Shown: positions 28,567-37,980, counted from the stretch's first letter. The stretch: 64,000 bases of DNA from Bradyrhizobium guangdongense (GCF_004114975.1 NZ_CP030051.1:3410001-3474000); one strand, 5' to 3'. The notes: a model not told the origin generated them from the letters alone. Made by a program: numbers and translations.

Positions 28567-28881
28567 GTGAAAGCAAAGGCCGCGCTCCGTTGCCAGCTGC
28601 AGTCCGCGAGCAAACTGCGTCCTCACGTTTCATTGCACATGCCGCCTGACCTCGCGTCTCGGCCAATGAGACGGTCAAGGCTGGTCAGGCGCCGGCACCG
28701 ACTCGACGACCGCGCTTCCGGGCGGCTTTTCGTTCGTCGCAAAAGGGGCCGTCCGCCAGACAGTCTTTGAGCTGGGCTCAGGTCTTCTTAACACAAGTTA
28801 GCCCGTCGCGTCCGATTAGTCCTTAACCGCCGAGCAATCATTGCGTCCTAGCTTTCGCGCAATGTGAAAGAAAGTGGGACT
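28567..28881. other. Intergenic region
   Basis: About 315 nt with no supportable gene; likely the promoter region of the EAL gene. Confidence 0.4.
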
Positions 28882-29658
28882 ATGAACACGTGCGCGGGTT
28901 GCCGTCTCAGCGAGAGCTTGCCCTTCAAATTCAAAATGGCTTTCCAACCGATCGTCGATCTCTCGGCGGGAGAGGTTTGGGGATACGAAGCGCTCGTGAG
29001 GGGGGAAAACGGGGAACCTGCCCATACCGTCCTTGCGCAGGTCACCGACGAGACTCGGTACAGCTTCGACCAAGCGGCCCGAGTCACGGCAATCGAGGCC
29101 GCAGGCCCACTCTTCGCGGGCAGAGACATGCGGCTGTCGATCAACTTCATGCCGAACGCAGTATACGAACCCAAAGCGTGCATCCAAAAGTCGCTTGCCG
29201 CCGCCAAGCGCGTGGAATTTCCACATCGTAATCTCATGTTCGAGTTCACCGAGAACGAGCGGATGGTGGACCCTGCTCACGTCGCGAGGATCGTGGAAGC
29301 ATACCGCAAGTTCGGCTTCTGGACGGCGCTCGATGATTTCGGAGCAGGATACGCTGGGCTCGGTCTCTTGGCTCGATTGCAGCCCGATCTTATCAAGATC
29401 GACATGGAACTGATCCGCGACATACATGTCAGCCACGCCAAGCAAACAGTTGTAGCTGGCATCGTTAATATCGCGCGGGAGCTTGACGTCCGCGTGCTCG
29501 CCGAAGGCATCGAGGACGAAGCCGAACTCGGCGTATTGAAAGCAGCTGGCATCAATCTGTTTCAGGGCTATTACTTCGCAAAGCCGGGATTCATGACGCT
29601 GCCCAAAGTTACTTTCATTGCGGACAGGCCCATTGAAGCCGCTTTGGCAGCAAGATGA
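28882..29658 (+). CDS. EAL-domain cyclic-di-GMP phosphodiesterase
   Basis: A 258-residue protein that is almost entirely one EAL domain, which hydrolyses c-di-GMP to pGpG. Signature residues are present: YEALVRG (Glu36), SINFMPN, FEFTEN, LDDFGAGYAGL, DLIKIDMELI, VLAEGIED and FQGYYFAKP. It therefore looks catalytically competent. The N-terminus has a CAGC pair typical of a rhizobial EAL subgroup. The ATG at 28882 is used; an in-frame GTG at 28864 is possible. A BLUF photoreceptor gene follows on the same strand after 206 nt, suggesting a light-linked pair. Confidence 0.9.
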   Translation: MNTCAGCRLSESLPFKFKMAFQPIVDLSAGEVWGYEALVRGENGEPAHTVLAQVTDETRYSFDQAARVTAIEAAGPLFAGRDMRLSINFMPNAVYEPKACIQKSLAAAKRVEFPHRNLMFEFTENERMVDPAHVARIVEAYRKFGFWTALDDFGAGYAGLGLLARLQPDLIKIDMELIRDIHVSHAKQTVVAGIVNIARELDVRVLAEGIEDEAELGVLKAAGINLFQGYYFAKPGFMTLPKVTFIADRPIEAALAAR

Positions 29659-29864
29659 TGAATCAGCCCAATAGCTCCTCCGCCATACGATCTCGTCGGC
29701 TGTTCGTTCGATATTGAACTAAGCTGATGCGTCCAAGGCGAGCGGCTCGACTCGATACTCTCCCGTCAGAGCAGCGTGCCGGCAGAGCGCATGCGACACT
29801 ATCGACCTCGCCCGTTCCTCTCGAGCGAGACCCGCAGTCAGCCTATGAGTTGAACGAGATACCC

Positions 29865-30284
29865 ATGTTGTTCCGATTGGTCTATCACAGTCGCAACTTG
29901 CTACGTCGGAAGGCCGTAGCCGGTGGCAACGGGCTGATGAGCATTGCGAAAGCTGCCGAACAAAACAATCTTCAATTGGGGATATCTGGCGCCCTTCTGT
30001 TCGACAAGGACACTTTTGCGCAAGTGCTCGAAGGAGACCGGCTAAAGGTCACGCAACTTTTCATCCGAATATGCAGCGATAGTCGACATACCGACATTAG
30101 TATTGTCGAGGCAAAGTCGGTCACCGACCGCCGGTTCGCCGATTGGGCTATGGCTCTTATTCCGAATCCTGCTGCGTCGCCCCTCGGACCGAACTTCATT
30201 TCCGGCGATGCGGTCGTCGAGATGATGGTCGAGCAGCTCCAGAATTCGGATGCCTCGCTGAGGATCGCTGTTCCCGTCTGGTGA
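29865..30284 (+). CDS. BLUF-domain blue-light photoreceptor
   Basis: A 139-residue stand-alone BLUF protein (flavin-based blue-light sensor). The start MLFRLVYHSRN is typical, with Tyr7, Asn35 and Gln53 (in FAQVLEG) matching the photoactive Tyr-Asn-Gln set. Trp94 and Met96 (DWAMAL) keep the spacing known from AppA (Gln+41, +43). The ATG at 29865 is chosen because the BLUF fold begins there; a longer frame from 29727 adds only low-quality sequence. With no output domain, it probably acts through protein contacts, and the upstream EAL protein is the obvious candidate. Confidence 0.92.
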   Translation: MLFRLVYHSRNLLRRKAVAGGNGLMSIAKAAEQNNLQLGISGALLFDKDTFAQVLEGDRLKVTQLFIRICSDSRHTDISIVEAKSVTDRRFADWAMALIPNPAASPLGPNFISGDAVVEMMVEQLQNSDASLRIAVPVW

Positions 30285-30916
30285 AAACGCTAGGCCGCCG
30301 CCAACCTTTTGACAGCTCGTTCAAGTCGCTTTCCTAGAACGAGGCGCTGTTGCCGTAATTATTTTTCGCGGACAATCGCTGCTTATCGATCTCTTCGTGC
30401 AGCTCGCCTCGAAAATACCTGTTCGTTGATTTCCTCTAGTGGAAAAGCGGGCCCGAATCGACGGTCGAACCGCTCGTGAGCAGAGTTCGTTATTTTTCAC
30501 AGAGCTGCAGCGGTCGCCGTGCGCGCTGGCGGCGCGCAGCGGGCACCACATCTTGCCCGTGTGGAATTTTGCATTCAAGAGATGGCTATCCGCCTCGGTT
30601 TCCTGCGCTCCTTGCGTGAAGGGGAAGTTGCGTTACGCGAGGGGGGCTCCACGAACCCGCTCGCCACGGCCTTATTCCGGTGGCCAGCCTCCCGTCGACG
30701 ACGAAATCTCGGCAAAAGCGAACCGTTTCTTCACCGTGCCGAGCTTCGGTCCGGCCGATTCCTCCTTCCTAAACCCGCGTTTAATAAGCCGGATGCCTGT
30801 TTGCCGCTGGACCTTGGTCGGGCGAGGCGGCGTTCACGTGCCGCTAACCCTATCTCAACCTGCCCTGATCCAATCGCAGCCCTGCCTCGTATCTGCTTCC
30901 GGGAGAACAAATTCGC
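30285..30916. other. Intergenic region
   Basis: About 630 nt without a supportable gene. Several long open frames exist because of the GC bias, but they run out of frame into the GGDEF-EAL gene and have no recognisable domain. Confidence 0.5.
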
Positions 30917-32998
30917 ATGTGGGAAGCTCTGACCTGTCTGCCCGGCCAGCACGACCTGCGCTACGTCGCTGTCGCGGTGCTGGTTTGCGTGCTCGGGTCG
31001 CTTTTGTCGATGCGGCTGTTGGCGCGGGTCCGGCGCAACACCAGGGCGCGGCGTTTCAACCTCCTGTTCCTGTCCGGCCTCGTTGCCGGCGGCACGGTGT
31101 GGACCACGCATTTTGCGGCGATGCTCGGCTACAACGCGACGGTGGCTCGCGCCTTCGAACCCGGGCTGACCTTCGCCTCGCTGATGATCACCGTGATATT
31201 CGCCTGGGTCGGTTTCTTCATCACCACGCGCACAAGGCTCGGACCCGCAATCGAGGGCGGCGGCTCGATCTTCGGTCTCGGCATCGCCGCGATGCATTAC
31301 ACCGGTATGGCCGCGTTCGAAGTCCCGGGCATTCTGGGCTGGAATTATCCGCTGGTTGCGCTCTCCGTCGTATTTGCGGCCGGCTTCGGTGCGGTCGCCG
31401 CCAACCGCATCGCACGGCCGATCACGCGCTTCTGCAAATATGGCGGCGCGCTCTCGATGTTCCTGGCGATCGTGTCGCTGCATTTCACCGGCATGGCGGC
31501 CATGTCCGTCTATCCTGCGTTCGACCTGGCGGTGCCGCCACAGGCACTGTCGGATACGTTCATGATCACCAGCGTCATCGTCAGCATCAGCCTGATAATG
31601 GCGATGGCTGCCTCCGCCTACGCGATCGACCTTCAGGCCGCCAACGAGGCGACCGAAAGCTACAAGCATCAGGCTATGCACGATCCCTTGACGGGCCTGC
31701 CGAACCGCAACGGATTGGCGCAGCAACTGCATGATCTGCTCGCCGGACGCGGCGACGACACTGCGCGCGTGGTCGTGGTGGCAATCGACCTGGATCGTTT
31801 CAAGGACATCAACGACGTCCACGGCCATGTCGGCGGCGATCATCTGCTGCGGCAAGTTGCCCAACGCATCTCGGCGCAATTGCAGCCCGGGGAATTTCTG
31901 GCGCGGATCGGCGGCGACGAATTCGTGGCCGTGAAGAGCGAGATCTTTGCCCGCGGCGAGGCGGTCAAGTTCGCCGAGCGCCTGCGCAACGTCGTGCTCG
32001 ACCCGATCGAGTGGCAGCACCAGACGCTCGCGGTCGGCTGCAGCATCGGCATTGCATTGTTTCCCGAGCACGGTCGGGCCGGCGATGAACTCACCCAGCG
32101 CGCTGATCTGGCAATGTACCGCGCCAAAAGCCTCGGCCGCGGCAAAATCTGCACTTATGAGCCGTCGATGGACGAGGCGAGCCGTGTCCGCGCCGAGCTC
32201 GCGATCGACCTCAAGCGCGCGCTCGCCGGCAATGAGCTCGAGCTGTACTATCAGGTGCAGAACGACACCAACACCGGCGGCATCGTCGGCTTCGAGGCCC
32301 TGATCCGCTGGAATCATCCGCAGAAGGGACGCATTCCACCCGACGCTTTCATCCCGATTGCCGAAGAGACCGGCCTGATCATCGATATCGGCGATTGGGT
32401 GATGCGGACGGCCTGCACCGCCGCCGCGCTATGGCGGCTGCCGTTCAAGGTCGCTGTCAATGTCGCGCCGATGCAGCTCAATCATGACCTGCCGCGGCGC
32501 GTAGCGGAAATCCTGAACGAGACGGGCCTGCAGCCGTCGCGGCTTGAAATCGAATTGACCGAGAGCGGCATTATCGCTGACCGCCAGCACGCGCTGCAGG
32601 TCGTGCTGGCGCTCAAAGCGATCGGCGTCACCGTCGCCATGGACGATTTTGGAACGGGTTATTCCTCGCTCTCGACGCTGCAGGCGTTTCCCTTTGATAA
32701 GATCAAGGTCGACAAGAGCTTCGTCCAGGCGGTCGGGACCAGCGTGCATGCGGCCGCTATCGTCAAGGCGACCTTGCTGCTCGGCCGCAGCCTCAACATC
32801 CCGGTGCTGGCCGAGGGCGTCGAGACGACGAGCCATCTCGACTTTCTCCGCGGGGAAGGTTGCGACAGCGTTCAAGGCTATCTTTTCGGCCGGCCTATGC
32901 CGGTCGACGTCGTGACCCGGATGATCGATGATGAGAAGGGGTCGCGTCCACAAGGGGCTGATGCGCACAATGAGCTCACGCAGGTTGCGGCCGCCTGA
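30917..32998 (+). CDS. MHYT-GGDEF-EAL membrane protein (c-di-GMP turnover)
   Basis: A 693-residue inner-membrane protein. The N-terminal about 235 residues form a seven-helix MHYT sensor with three signature motifs (WTTHFAAM, AAMHYTGM, VSLHFTGM), proposed elsewhere to bind copper or sense small gases. A GGDEF domain follows, with the intact active-site loop RIGGDEF near residue 331 (diguanylate cyclase). A C-terminal EAL domain follows, with GFEALIRW near 457, MDDFGTGYSSL and VLAEGVET intact (phosphodiesterase). It could therefore both make and degrade c-di-GMP. It lies on the same strand as the EAL and BLUF genes but is separated by over 600 nt. Confidence 0.93.
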   Translation: MWEALTCLPGQHDLRYVAVAVLVCVLGSLLSMRLLARVRRNTRARRFNLLFLSGLVAGGTVWTTHFAAMLGYNATVARAFEPGLTFASLMITVIFAWVGFFITTRTRLGPAIEGGGSIFGLGIAAMHYTGMAAFEVPGILGWNYPLVALSVVFAAGFGAVAANRIARPITRFCKYGGALSMFLAIVSLHFTGMAAMSVYPAFDLAVPPQALSDTFMITSVIVSISLIMAMAASAYAIDLQAANEATESYKHQAMHDPLTGLPNRNGLAQQLHDLLAGRGDDTARVVVVAIDLDRFKDINDVHGHVGGDHLLRQVAQRISAQLQPGEFLARIGGDEFVAVKSEIFARGEAVKFAERLRNVVLDPIEWQHQTLAVGCSIGIALFPEHGRAGDELTQRADLAMYRAKSLGRGKICTYEPSMDEASRVRAELAIDLKRALAGNELELYYQVQNDTNTGGIVGFEALIRWNHPQKGRIPPDAFIPIAEETGLIIDIGDWVMRTACTAAALWRLPFKVAVNVAPMQLNHDLPRRVAEILNETGLQPSRLEIELTESGIIADRQHALQVVLALKAIGVTVAMDDFGTGYSSLSTLQAFPFDKIKVDKSFVQAVGTSVHAAAIVKATLLLGRSLNIPVLAEGVETTSHLDFLRGEGCDSVQGYLFGRPMPVDVVTRMIDDEKGSRPQGADAHNELTQVAAA

Positions 32999-33007
32999 GA
33001 TGGCCGC

Positions 33008-33340
33008 TCAAACCTCGCGGCTATGCAGCTTCCAGAGCTCGTAGATAGTGTCCCAATCAGGAACCTTATCGGGAGGAAAGCCAAAGATCCTCCCGGTCCC
33101 GAGCTTTCGAAAATTCTTCATGGCCTTGAGGTGCGCGCCGCTTGTAACGAAGGCGCGCATGCTGACGAGATCCGACCAGGCTGTCAGCGTGTGATAGGTA
33201 CCGCCGATGATTTTCGCTTGAACCGCGACAATTCCAGTGGCACGACGTGCCTGCGCCAGTGATTGGACCGTTCGCCACCAGAACCTGGGCAAGTGCACGA
33301 TGCCACGCGGGCGGAAGCCAGTCATGGAGACATAGACCAT
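33008..33340 (-). CDS. Monooxygenase-like (ABM/DUF3291-type fold) hypothetical protein
   Basis: A 110-residue protein starting MVYVSMTGFRPRGIVHLPRF, with a conserved-looking middle VQAKIIGGTYHTLTAWSDLV and a C-terminal DWDTIYELWKLH. The pattern resembles dimeric alpha-beta barrel proteins (ABM or spheroidene-monooxygenase-like), but no catalytic residue can be assigned. It is convergent with the GGDEF-EAL gene (stops 9 nt apart). The ATG at 33340 is preferred over a longer frame from 33394. Confidence 0.6.
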   Translation of the reverse strand: MVYVSMTGFRPRGIVHLPRFWWRTVQSLAQARRATGIVAVQAKIIGGTYHTLTAWSDLVSMRAFVTSGAHLKAMKNFRKLGTGRIFGFPPDKVPDWDTIYELWKLHSREV

Positions 33341-34015
33341 GCTGCACCTCGATTGTGATGAGGCAGGAACGATGCTCAAAAGGGATTGGATCACCTGGAG
33401 GCGCGGGCGACAATGGCCATCTGAGAAGTCGCACCATCGGTCGTGAAGCGACTTGGTTGGAACGTCGTTGATAGCGCCCCAAGCGAGCAGGCCGCACTAT
33501 GCCAAGGCGCGAAGTAGAGAGGTGGGTCGTGCGCAATCGACGGTCGGCGCCCAGAGCGGGTACTAGGCCCTCGCATCATAGCGCAGCGGCGAAGCAAGAA
33601 TGCCCCTCTTCATCGGCCGCGAATCACGCTCAACGTTGTCGGCCCTTTCAAGGAGCGCCGAATACCAGACATTAGTAGTCGCAGGAACTGGGAGAACGAA
33701 CCTTACCTCCTCGACTCGCACAGCCCCGCCGGCTAGGGCGGGGCTTTCCTCTCGCACGACGAGCTCAATAACCAAGTTGTCCTAGGCGCTTCGCTGCTCC
33801 GAGAATCGCATGAACTGAGCCCGGCAGCCATGTTGCTTGATTTTGAATCCACCTTGCATCTGATGGAGCTTTCGTCTTCAGGAGCCGCAAAAAATTGTCG
33901 ATCCTGCGAGAAAACTGAAACCGAACTCCACCGTTGCTCGTAGCTTGAGGCGCCTAAGTTTGGCGTGAAGATCGTCAACCATAATTGAACTCATGCGTAA
34001 AAGGTGGAGGTTCTG
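33341..34015. other. Intergenic region with one terminator
   Basis: About 675 nt. The only recognisable item is the hairpin at 33722-33746. Short open frames near 33600-33785 are not convincing proteins; the segment before the hairpin could be the end of an untranslated transcript. Confidence 0.4.
33722..33746 (+). terminator. Rho-independent terminator-like hairpin
   Basis: A perfect 9-bp stem AGCCCCGCC/GGCGGGGCT with a short loop, followed by TTTCCT. The T-run is on the plus strand, yet no clear plus-strand gene ends just before it. Confidence 0.65.
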
Positions 34016-34567
34016 ATGAAGTACAGCACTCTGATTGCCTCGGTCACTCTTGCAATCGCCGGCATAGCAGGCAGCGCAACAGCTCCGGCGGCGGCGAAGG
34101 AAAAGACAGTGATGGTCGGCGGTGCAGCAATGTACCCCACTAAAACGATCGTTGCTAACGCCGTCCATTCACGAGACCACACAACACTGGTCGCAGCCGT
34201 CAAGGCCGCTGGCCTCGTCGATACTTTGTCTGGCCCAGGACCCTTCACTGTATTCGCTCCAACCAATTCGGCCTTCGCAAAGCTGCCGAAAGGCACGGTC
34301 GAGACACTCGTGAAGCCGGAGAACAAATCGACTTTGACCAAGATCCTGACTTACCATGTCGTACCAGGCAAGCTCGAAGCAGAAGATCTAACCGATGGGC
34401 AAAGGCTGACGACCGTCGAAGGTGAACAACTGACCGTGAGGAAGGCCGGCAGCCGCACAATGATTGTCGATGCCAAGGGCGGTACGTCAACCATAACGAT
34501 TCCCGACGTCAATCAGTCCAATGGCGTGATTCATGTCGTCAACACGGTGCTAATGCCGGCAAGCTGA
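34016..34567 (+). CDS. Secreted fasciclin (FAS1) domain protein
   Basis: A 183-residue exported protein. The N-terminal about 30 residues are a Sec signal peptide (MKYSTLIASVTLAIAGIAGS..., cleavage near ATAPAAA). One FAS1 domain follows, with HTTLVAAVKAAGLVDTL, the H1-like box PFTVFAPTNSAF, the central YHVV and the C-terminal SNGVIHVVNTVLMP. FAS1 proteins mediate surface contacts and are common in rhizobia; the precise role here is unknown. GGAGG lies 5 nt before the ATG at 34016. Confidence 0.92.
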   Translation: MKYSTLIASVTLAIAGIAGSATAPAAAKEKTVMVGGAAMYPTKTIVANAVHSRDHTTLVAAVKAAGLVDTLSGPGPFTVFAPTNSAFAKLPKGTVETLVKPENKSTLTKILTYHVVPGKLEAEDLTDGQRLTTVEGEQLTVRKAGSRTMIVDAKGGTSTITIPDVNQSNGVIHVVNTVLMPAS

Positions 34568-34631
34568 ATGATCGAACGAGGAGTGCGACCGGCACGGGCG
34601 CCAACTCCTCCGCCGCATCAATGGGAACTAC

Positions 34632-35072
34632 GTGTTAGCGCCACAAGCGAACACCGACGCCGCTCGGTCATACCCACGACTGCGCGGCGTCATGCGCGTG
34701 GTTCTGGCGGCCTTCTACACCACAGCGGGGATCGCGCACCTGCTGGCGCCGGCACAGCTACTTGCGATAACGCCATCTTGGGTGCCATTTCGGCCCCAGG
34801 TCATCCTTATTACGGGTGTCTTCGAACTGACGGCCTCAACAGTGCTGCTCGTCGGATCTCAGCAAAAGTATGCCGGAATTCTGATGGCACTATATGCCCT
34901 CTGTGTCTGGCCGGCTAACTTTAAACATGCGATCGAAGGAATCGATCTGCCCTACATCTCGTCCAGTTGGTGGTACCACGTGCCGCGGCTAGCGTTTCAG
35001 CCCATCATCATCTGGTGGGCGTTATTTTGTTCGAACGCGATCAATTGGCCGTTCGGATCGTCAAGGGACTGA
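34632..35072 (+). CDS. DoxX-like small membrane protein
   Basis: A 146-residue protein with about four hydrophobic segments (RVVLAAFYTTAGIAHLLAP, VILITGVFELTASTVLLVG, AGILMALYALCVWPANF, LAFQPIIIWWALFC). The arrangement matches DoxX-family proteins, a group of uncertain function sometimes linked to redox stress. The start is probably the GTG at 34632; an ATG at 34692 just before the first helix is an alternative. It follows the fasciclin gene by about 65 nt on the same strand. Confidence 0.75.
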   Translation: MLAPQANTDAARSYPRLRGVMRVVLAAFYTTAGIAHLLAPAQLLAITPSWVPFRPQVILITGVFELTASTVLLVGSQQKYAGILMALYALCVWPANFKHAIEGIDLPYISSSWWYHVPRLAFQPIIIWWALFCSNAINWPFGSSRD

Positions 35073-35194
35073 TTGTGAGTCAGCAAATCAACACTGTAGT
35101 ATGTGTCCCCGGACTTGGCCGATCGCCGCAGCGCCCGGGGCGCTTCAGGAAAGCCGCCGCTGGAGCCCTGAAGGTCAGTGGCATTGAAAAATTA

Positions 35195-36717
35195 GTCGTC
35201 CGTGAGGAGCGGCTAAGCGATTGAGGTAGAATCGCATTTATCGTTGTGGGCTGTTTTGGGATTGCAGGGATTTGATGCTTCGGGCCTCGGAACCTTGCGA
35301 TTTCATTTTCAGGATTCCGTCGAATCGCCAGTCATGATTCCGTCGTCGCATCGGAGGTGGCGATGCGACCGAAGAAGCAAAGGACGACGGGATCTGGCGA
35401 TCTGTTCCGGGCCAGACTGGACCAGATCATCAACATGAAGCACGAGCTGGTTCAGCTCGCCGGCAAGGTCGATTGGGACTGGGTCGACGGCGAGATCGCG
35501 CCGCTCTACAGCGAGAACGGCCGGCCGGGGATCGCGACCCGCTTCATGATCGGGCTGCTGCTGCTCAAGCACATTTACGGCCTGTCCGATGAGGGGGTGT
35601 GCGAGCGCTGGGTCCACGACCCGTATTTCCAGTACTTCACCGGCGAAGAGTTCTTTCAGCACGCCTTCCCGCACGAGCGCTCGGACCTGAGCCACTGGCG
35701 CAAGCGGCTCGGCGACAAGCTGGAGCTGCTCTTGGCCGAGAGCCTGCGGGTGGCGCACGAGGCCGGCGCGTTGCGCAGTCAGGACCTCAAGCGGGTCACG
35801 GTCGATACCACCGTGCAGCCGAAGGCCATCACCTTCCCGACCGATGCCAAGCTCTTGCACGCCGCGATCAAGGGGCTCAACCGTCTGGCGAGGAAGCACG
35901 GGGTCAGGCTGCGGCAGTCCTATCTTCGCATTGCCAAGACCGCGGCCATGATGGCGGGGCGCTACGCCCATGCCAAGCAATTCAAGCGGCATCAGCGGCA
36001 GTTGCGCATCCTGCGCAGCCGGCTGGGCCGGATCATCCGCGATATCCGCCGCAAGATCGAAGGTCAGACCGTGCTCGAGAACGCCTTCGTCCTCCCGCTC
36101 AGCCGGGCCTCCCAGATCCGCTCGCAGCAGCAGCGCCAGCGCGGCTGGAAGCTTTATTCCTTCCACGCTCCGGAGGTCGAGTGCATCGGCAAGGGCAAAG
36201 CAGCCGCCCCTTACGAGTTCGGGGTCAAAGCCTCCATCGTCACCAACAACCGCCGGGCTCCCGGCGGCCTGTTCGTGCTGCACGCCAGGGCGCTACCGGA
36301 TAACCCGTACGACGGTCACACCTTGCGGGATGTCATCGACCGCACCGAGACACTCACCGGCTGTGCGATCGAGCGGGCCTATGTCGACAAGGGATACCGC
36401 GGCCATGACGCGCAGAACCCGCGCCGTGTCTTCATCTCCGGCCAGAAGCGCGGCGTCTTCGGGGTCATCAAGCGCGAGCTGCGCCGCCGCTCCGCCATCG
36501 AACCCATCATCGGACACCTGAAGGCCGATGGTCACCTCGGCCGCTGCTACCTCAAAGGCCGCGCCGGCGATGCGGCCAACGTCATCCTCTCCGCCGTCGG
36601 CCATAACTTCCGGCGCATCCTCGCATGGCTGAGAGCTCTCTGGTGCCTCTTCCTGGCCACCCTCATCGCCGCCAGCAGCGACGGCTCACCGCTCAAATCG
36701 GCTTCTTAACGGACGAC
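35195..36717 (+). mobile_element. Intact insertion sequence (IS5-like)
   Basis: A 1523-bp element. The left end GTCGTCCGTGAGGAGC and the right end (reverse complement GTCGTCCGTTAAGAAGC) form imperfect inverted repeats, with 9 identical outermost bases. The element is flanked by a 6-bp direct repeat AAATTA (35189-35194 and 36718-36723), the expected target-site duplication. One transposase gene fills the interior. Family assignment rests on the transposase. Confidence 0.85.
35357..36709 (+). CDS. IS5-family-like transposase
   Basis: A 450-residue transposase, apparently full length. N-terminal DUF772-like segment: LFRARLDQIINMKHELVQLA and RPGIATRFMIGLLLLKHIYG. Catalytic DDE residues are likely the Asp in VTVDTTVQPKAITFPTD, the Asp of YVDKGYRGHD and the Glu of SAIEPIIGHLKADG. 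The last motif is the classical YREK-like region. Coding frame starts at GTG 35357 or, more likely, ATG 35363. Ends 8 nt before the right inverted repeat. Confidence 0.88.
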   Translation: MAMRPKKQRTTGSGDLFRARLDQIINMKHELVQLAGKVDWDWVDGEIAPLYSENGRPGIATRFMIGLLLLKHIYGLSDEGVCERWVHDPYFQYFTGEEFFQHAFPHERSDLSHWRKRLGDKLELLLAESLRVAHEAGALRSQDLKRVTVDTTVQPKAITFPTDAKLLHAAIKGLNRLARKHGVRLRQSYLRIAKTAAMMAGRYAHAKQFKRHQRQLRILRSRLGRIIRDIRRKIEGQTVLENAFVLPLSRASQIRSQQQRQRGWKLYSFHAPEVECIGKGKAAAPYEFGVKASIVTNNRRAPGGLFVLHARALPDNPYDGHTLRDVIDRTETLTGCAIERAYVDKGYRGHDAQNPRRVFISGQKRGVFGVIKRELRRRSAIEPIIGHLKADGHLGRCYLKGRAGDAANVILSAVGHNFRRILAWLRALWCLFLATLIAASSDGSPLKSAS

Positions 36718-36922
36718 AAATTATGCCGCGTCACTGCGCGGTGCCGGATCAACGACGCTTTCCAAGAACAGGGCATAGTCGCTTCGGAGGGAGTGATCTC
36801 TTCCGTCGCAGGCGGAGGTTGACCGAAAAGAAAACCGACGATTGGCGGAGAAAGTCAAAATGCAAGAGGCGGCCACGCTGATCCTGCCAGGTCTCTTCAT
36901 GAAAAGCGAGGGGCCTATTCGA

Positions 36923-37873
36923 TCACGGTGATGATCGACCTCTTGAAGACTTAACCGATCGAAGAGGCTCCGTACCCCTCATTCGGCGAATTCGGCTTGC
37001 GCTGGGCGAACGGATCAATTCCGCGACCAGCGGATTTGGGTAGCGGCGTTGCTGGGTGACGGCGAAGAACTGCTCCTTAAGTGTATTCAGCCTGATGCGC
37101 TCGACCAGAAGGCCGGAGCGGAGTTCGTCGATGACAACGATCGGCGGAACCAACGCCAAGCCGCCGCTTTCGCGCGCCATCAGACGCAGCATGGCCATGT
37201 CGTCAACCTCCGCCGCTATGACCGGCCTGATGCCGCTGCGACCGAGCAGCGCATCGAAGGCCGAACGTAGCGCGTTGCCTCGTCCAGGCAGTATGATGGG
37301 CAGACGCGCGAGGTCCTGGGGAAAGCCAAGGCGCGTAGGCTTCGCCGGCTTGTGGCTGACAATGCTGACACCCTGCTCGTCGATCAGCGTGTTCTCAAAG
37401 CTACTGCGTGCATCGGGCGACGCCGGATGATTGGCAAGTACGATATCGAGCTTGTGCGCATCGAGCGCCTCGAGCAGATCATCGAACAGTCCAGTGTGGA
37501 TGATGAGTTCGACATCAATGCGGCCTATCAGTGGCCGCAGAAAAGCGATTTGAAAGTTGCGTGATAAGGTCGCTGCAGCCCCGACCCGCAGCACTTGGCG
37601 TCCGGGCCGCAGGCCGGACAACGTCTCCATCAGTTCATGACCTGACTTGAAGACGCTGCCGGCATAGTCGACCGCGATGCGCCCGGCCTCCGTCAGCTGC
37701 AGCGTGCGACCGACCCGCTCGAACAGCTGCTGGCCAAGCTGCTCTTCCAAAGCCTTGATCTGCACCGACAGCGAGGAGGGCGAGACGTTGAGCCGCTGCG
37801 CGGCGCGGCTCATGCTGCCTTCGGTCGCGATTATCCAGAAATAGCGCAAATGATGGTAGTTGAGGTGCGGCAT
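36923..37873 (-). CDS. LysR-family transcriptional regulator (divergent from dabBA)
   Basis: A 316-residue LysR protein: N-terminal HTH (NYHHLRYFWIIATEGSMSRA, then RLNVSPSSLSVQIKALEEQL) and a full effector-binding domain of the NhaR-like type. It is transcribed away from dabB with about 107 nt between starts. LysR regulators commonly control the adjacent divergent operon and respond to a metabolite, so it probably regulates the inorganic-carbon pump. The ATG at 37873 is used; the in-frame ATG at 37882 is an alternative. Confidence 0.9.
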   Translation of the reverse strand: MPHLNYHHLRYFWIIATEGSMSRAAQRLNVSPSSLSVQIKALEEQLGQQLFERVGRTLQLTEAGRIAVDYAGSVFKSGHELMETLSGLRPGRQVLRVGAAATLSRNFQIAFLRPLIGRIDVELIIHTGLFDDLLEALDAHKLDIVLANHPASPDARSSFENTLIDEQGVSIVSHKPAKPTRLGFPQDLARLPIILPGRGNALRSAFDALLGRSGIRPVIAAEVDDMAMLRLMARESGGLALVPPIVVIDELRSGLLVERIRLNTLKEQFFAVTQQRRYPNPLVAELIRSPSASRIRRMRGTEPLRSVKSSRGRSSP

Positions 37874-37904
37874 GACGATCATTCTATTTGATATAACGAT
37901 CTAG

Positions 37905-37917
37905 TTCAATAATTGAA
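37905..37917. promoter_or_regulatory. Candidate LysR operator (perfect 13-bp palindrome)
   Basis: TTCAATAATTGAA, a perfect palindrome (TTCAAT-A-ATTGAA) in the shared intergenic region between the LysR gene and dabB. It fits the T-N11-A rule of LysR binding sites and lies in an AT-rich promoter-like stretch. Confidence 0.6.
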
Positions 37918-37980
37918 TTTTTAACAAACGACGTCGCGCGGTATGGACGGGGACCGCCGGATCAACCCTGCCGAGATGCC

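Noticed and set aside
30439..31734. A 431-codon plus-strand frame upstream of and overlapping the MHYT-GGDEF-EAL gene
   Set aside because: Runs out of frame into a clear MHYT domain and is Arg-rich, typical of GC-driven spurious frames.
35599..36303. A 234-codon frame within the transposase gene on the same strand
   Set aside because: Alternate frame of an intact transposase; no domain.
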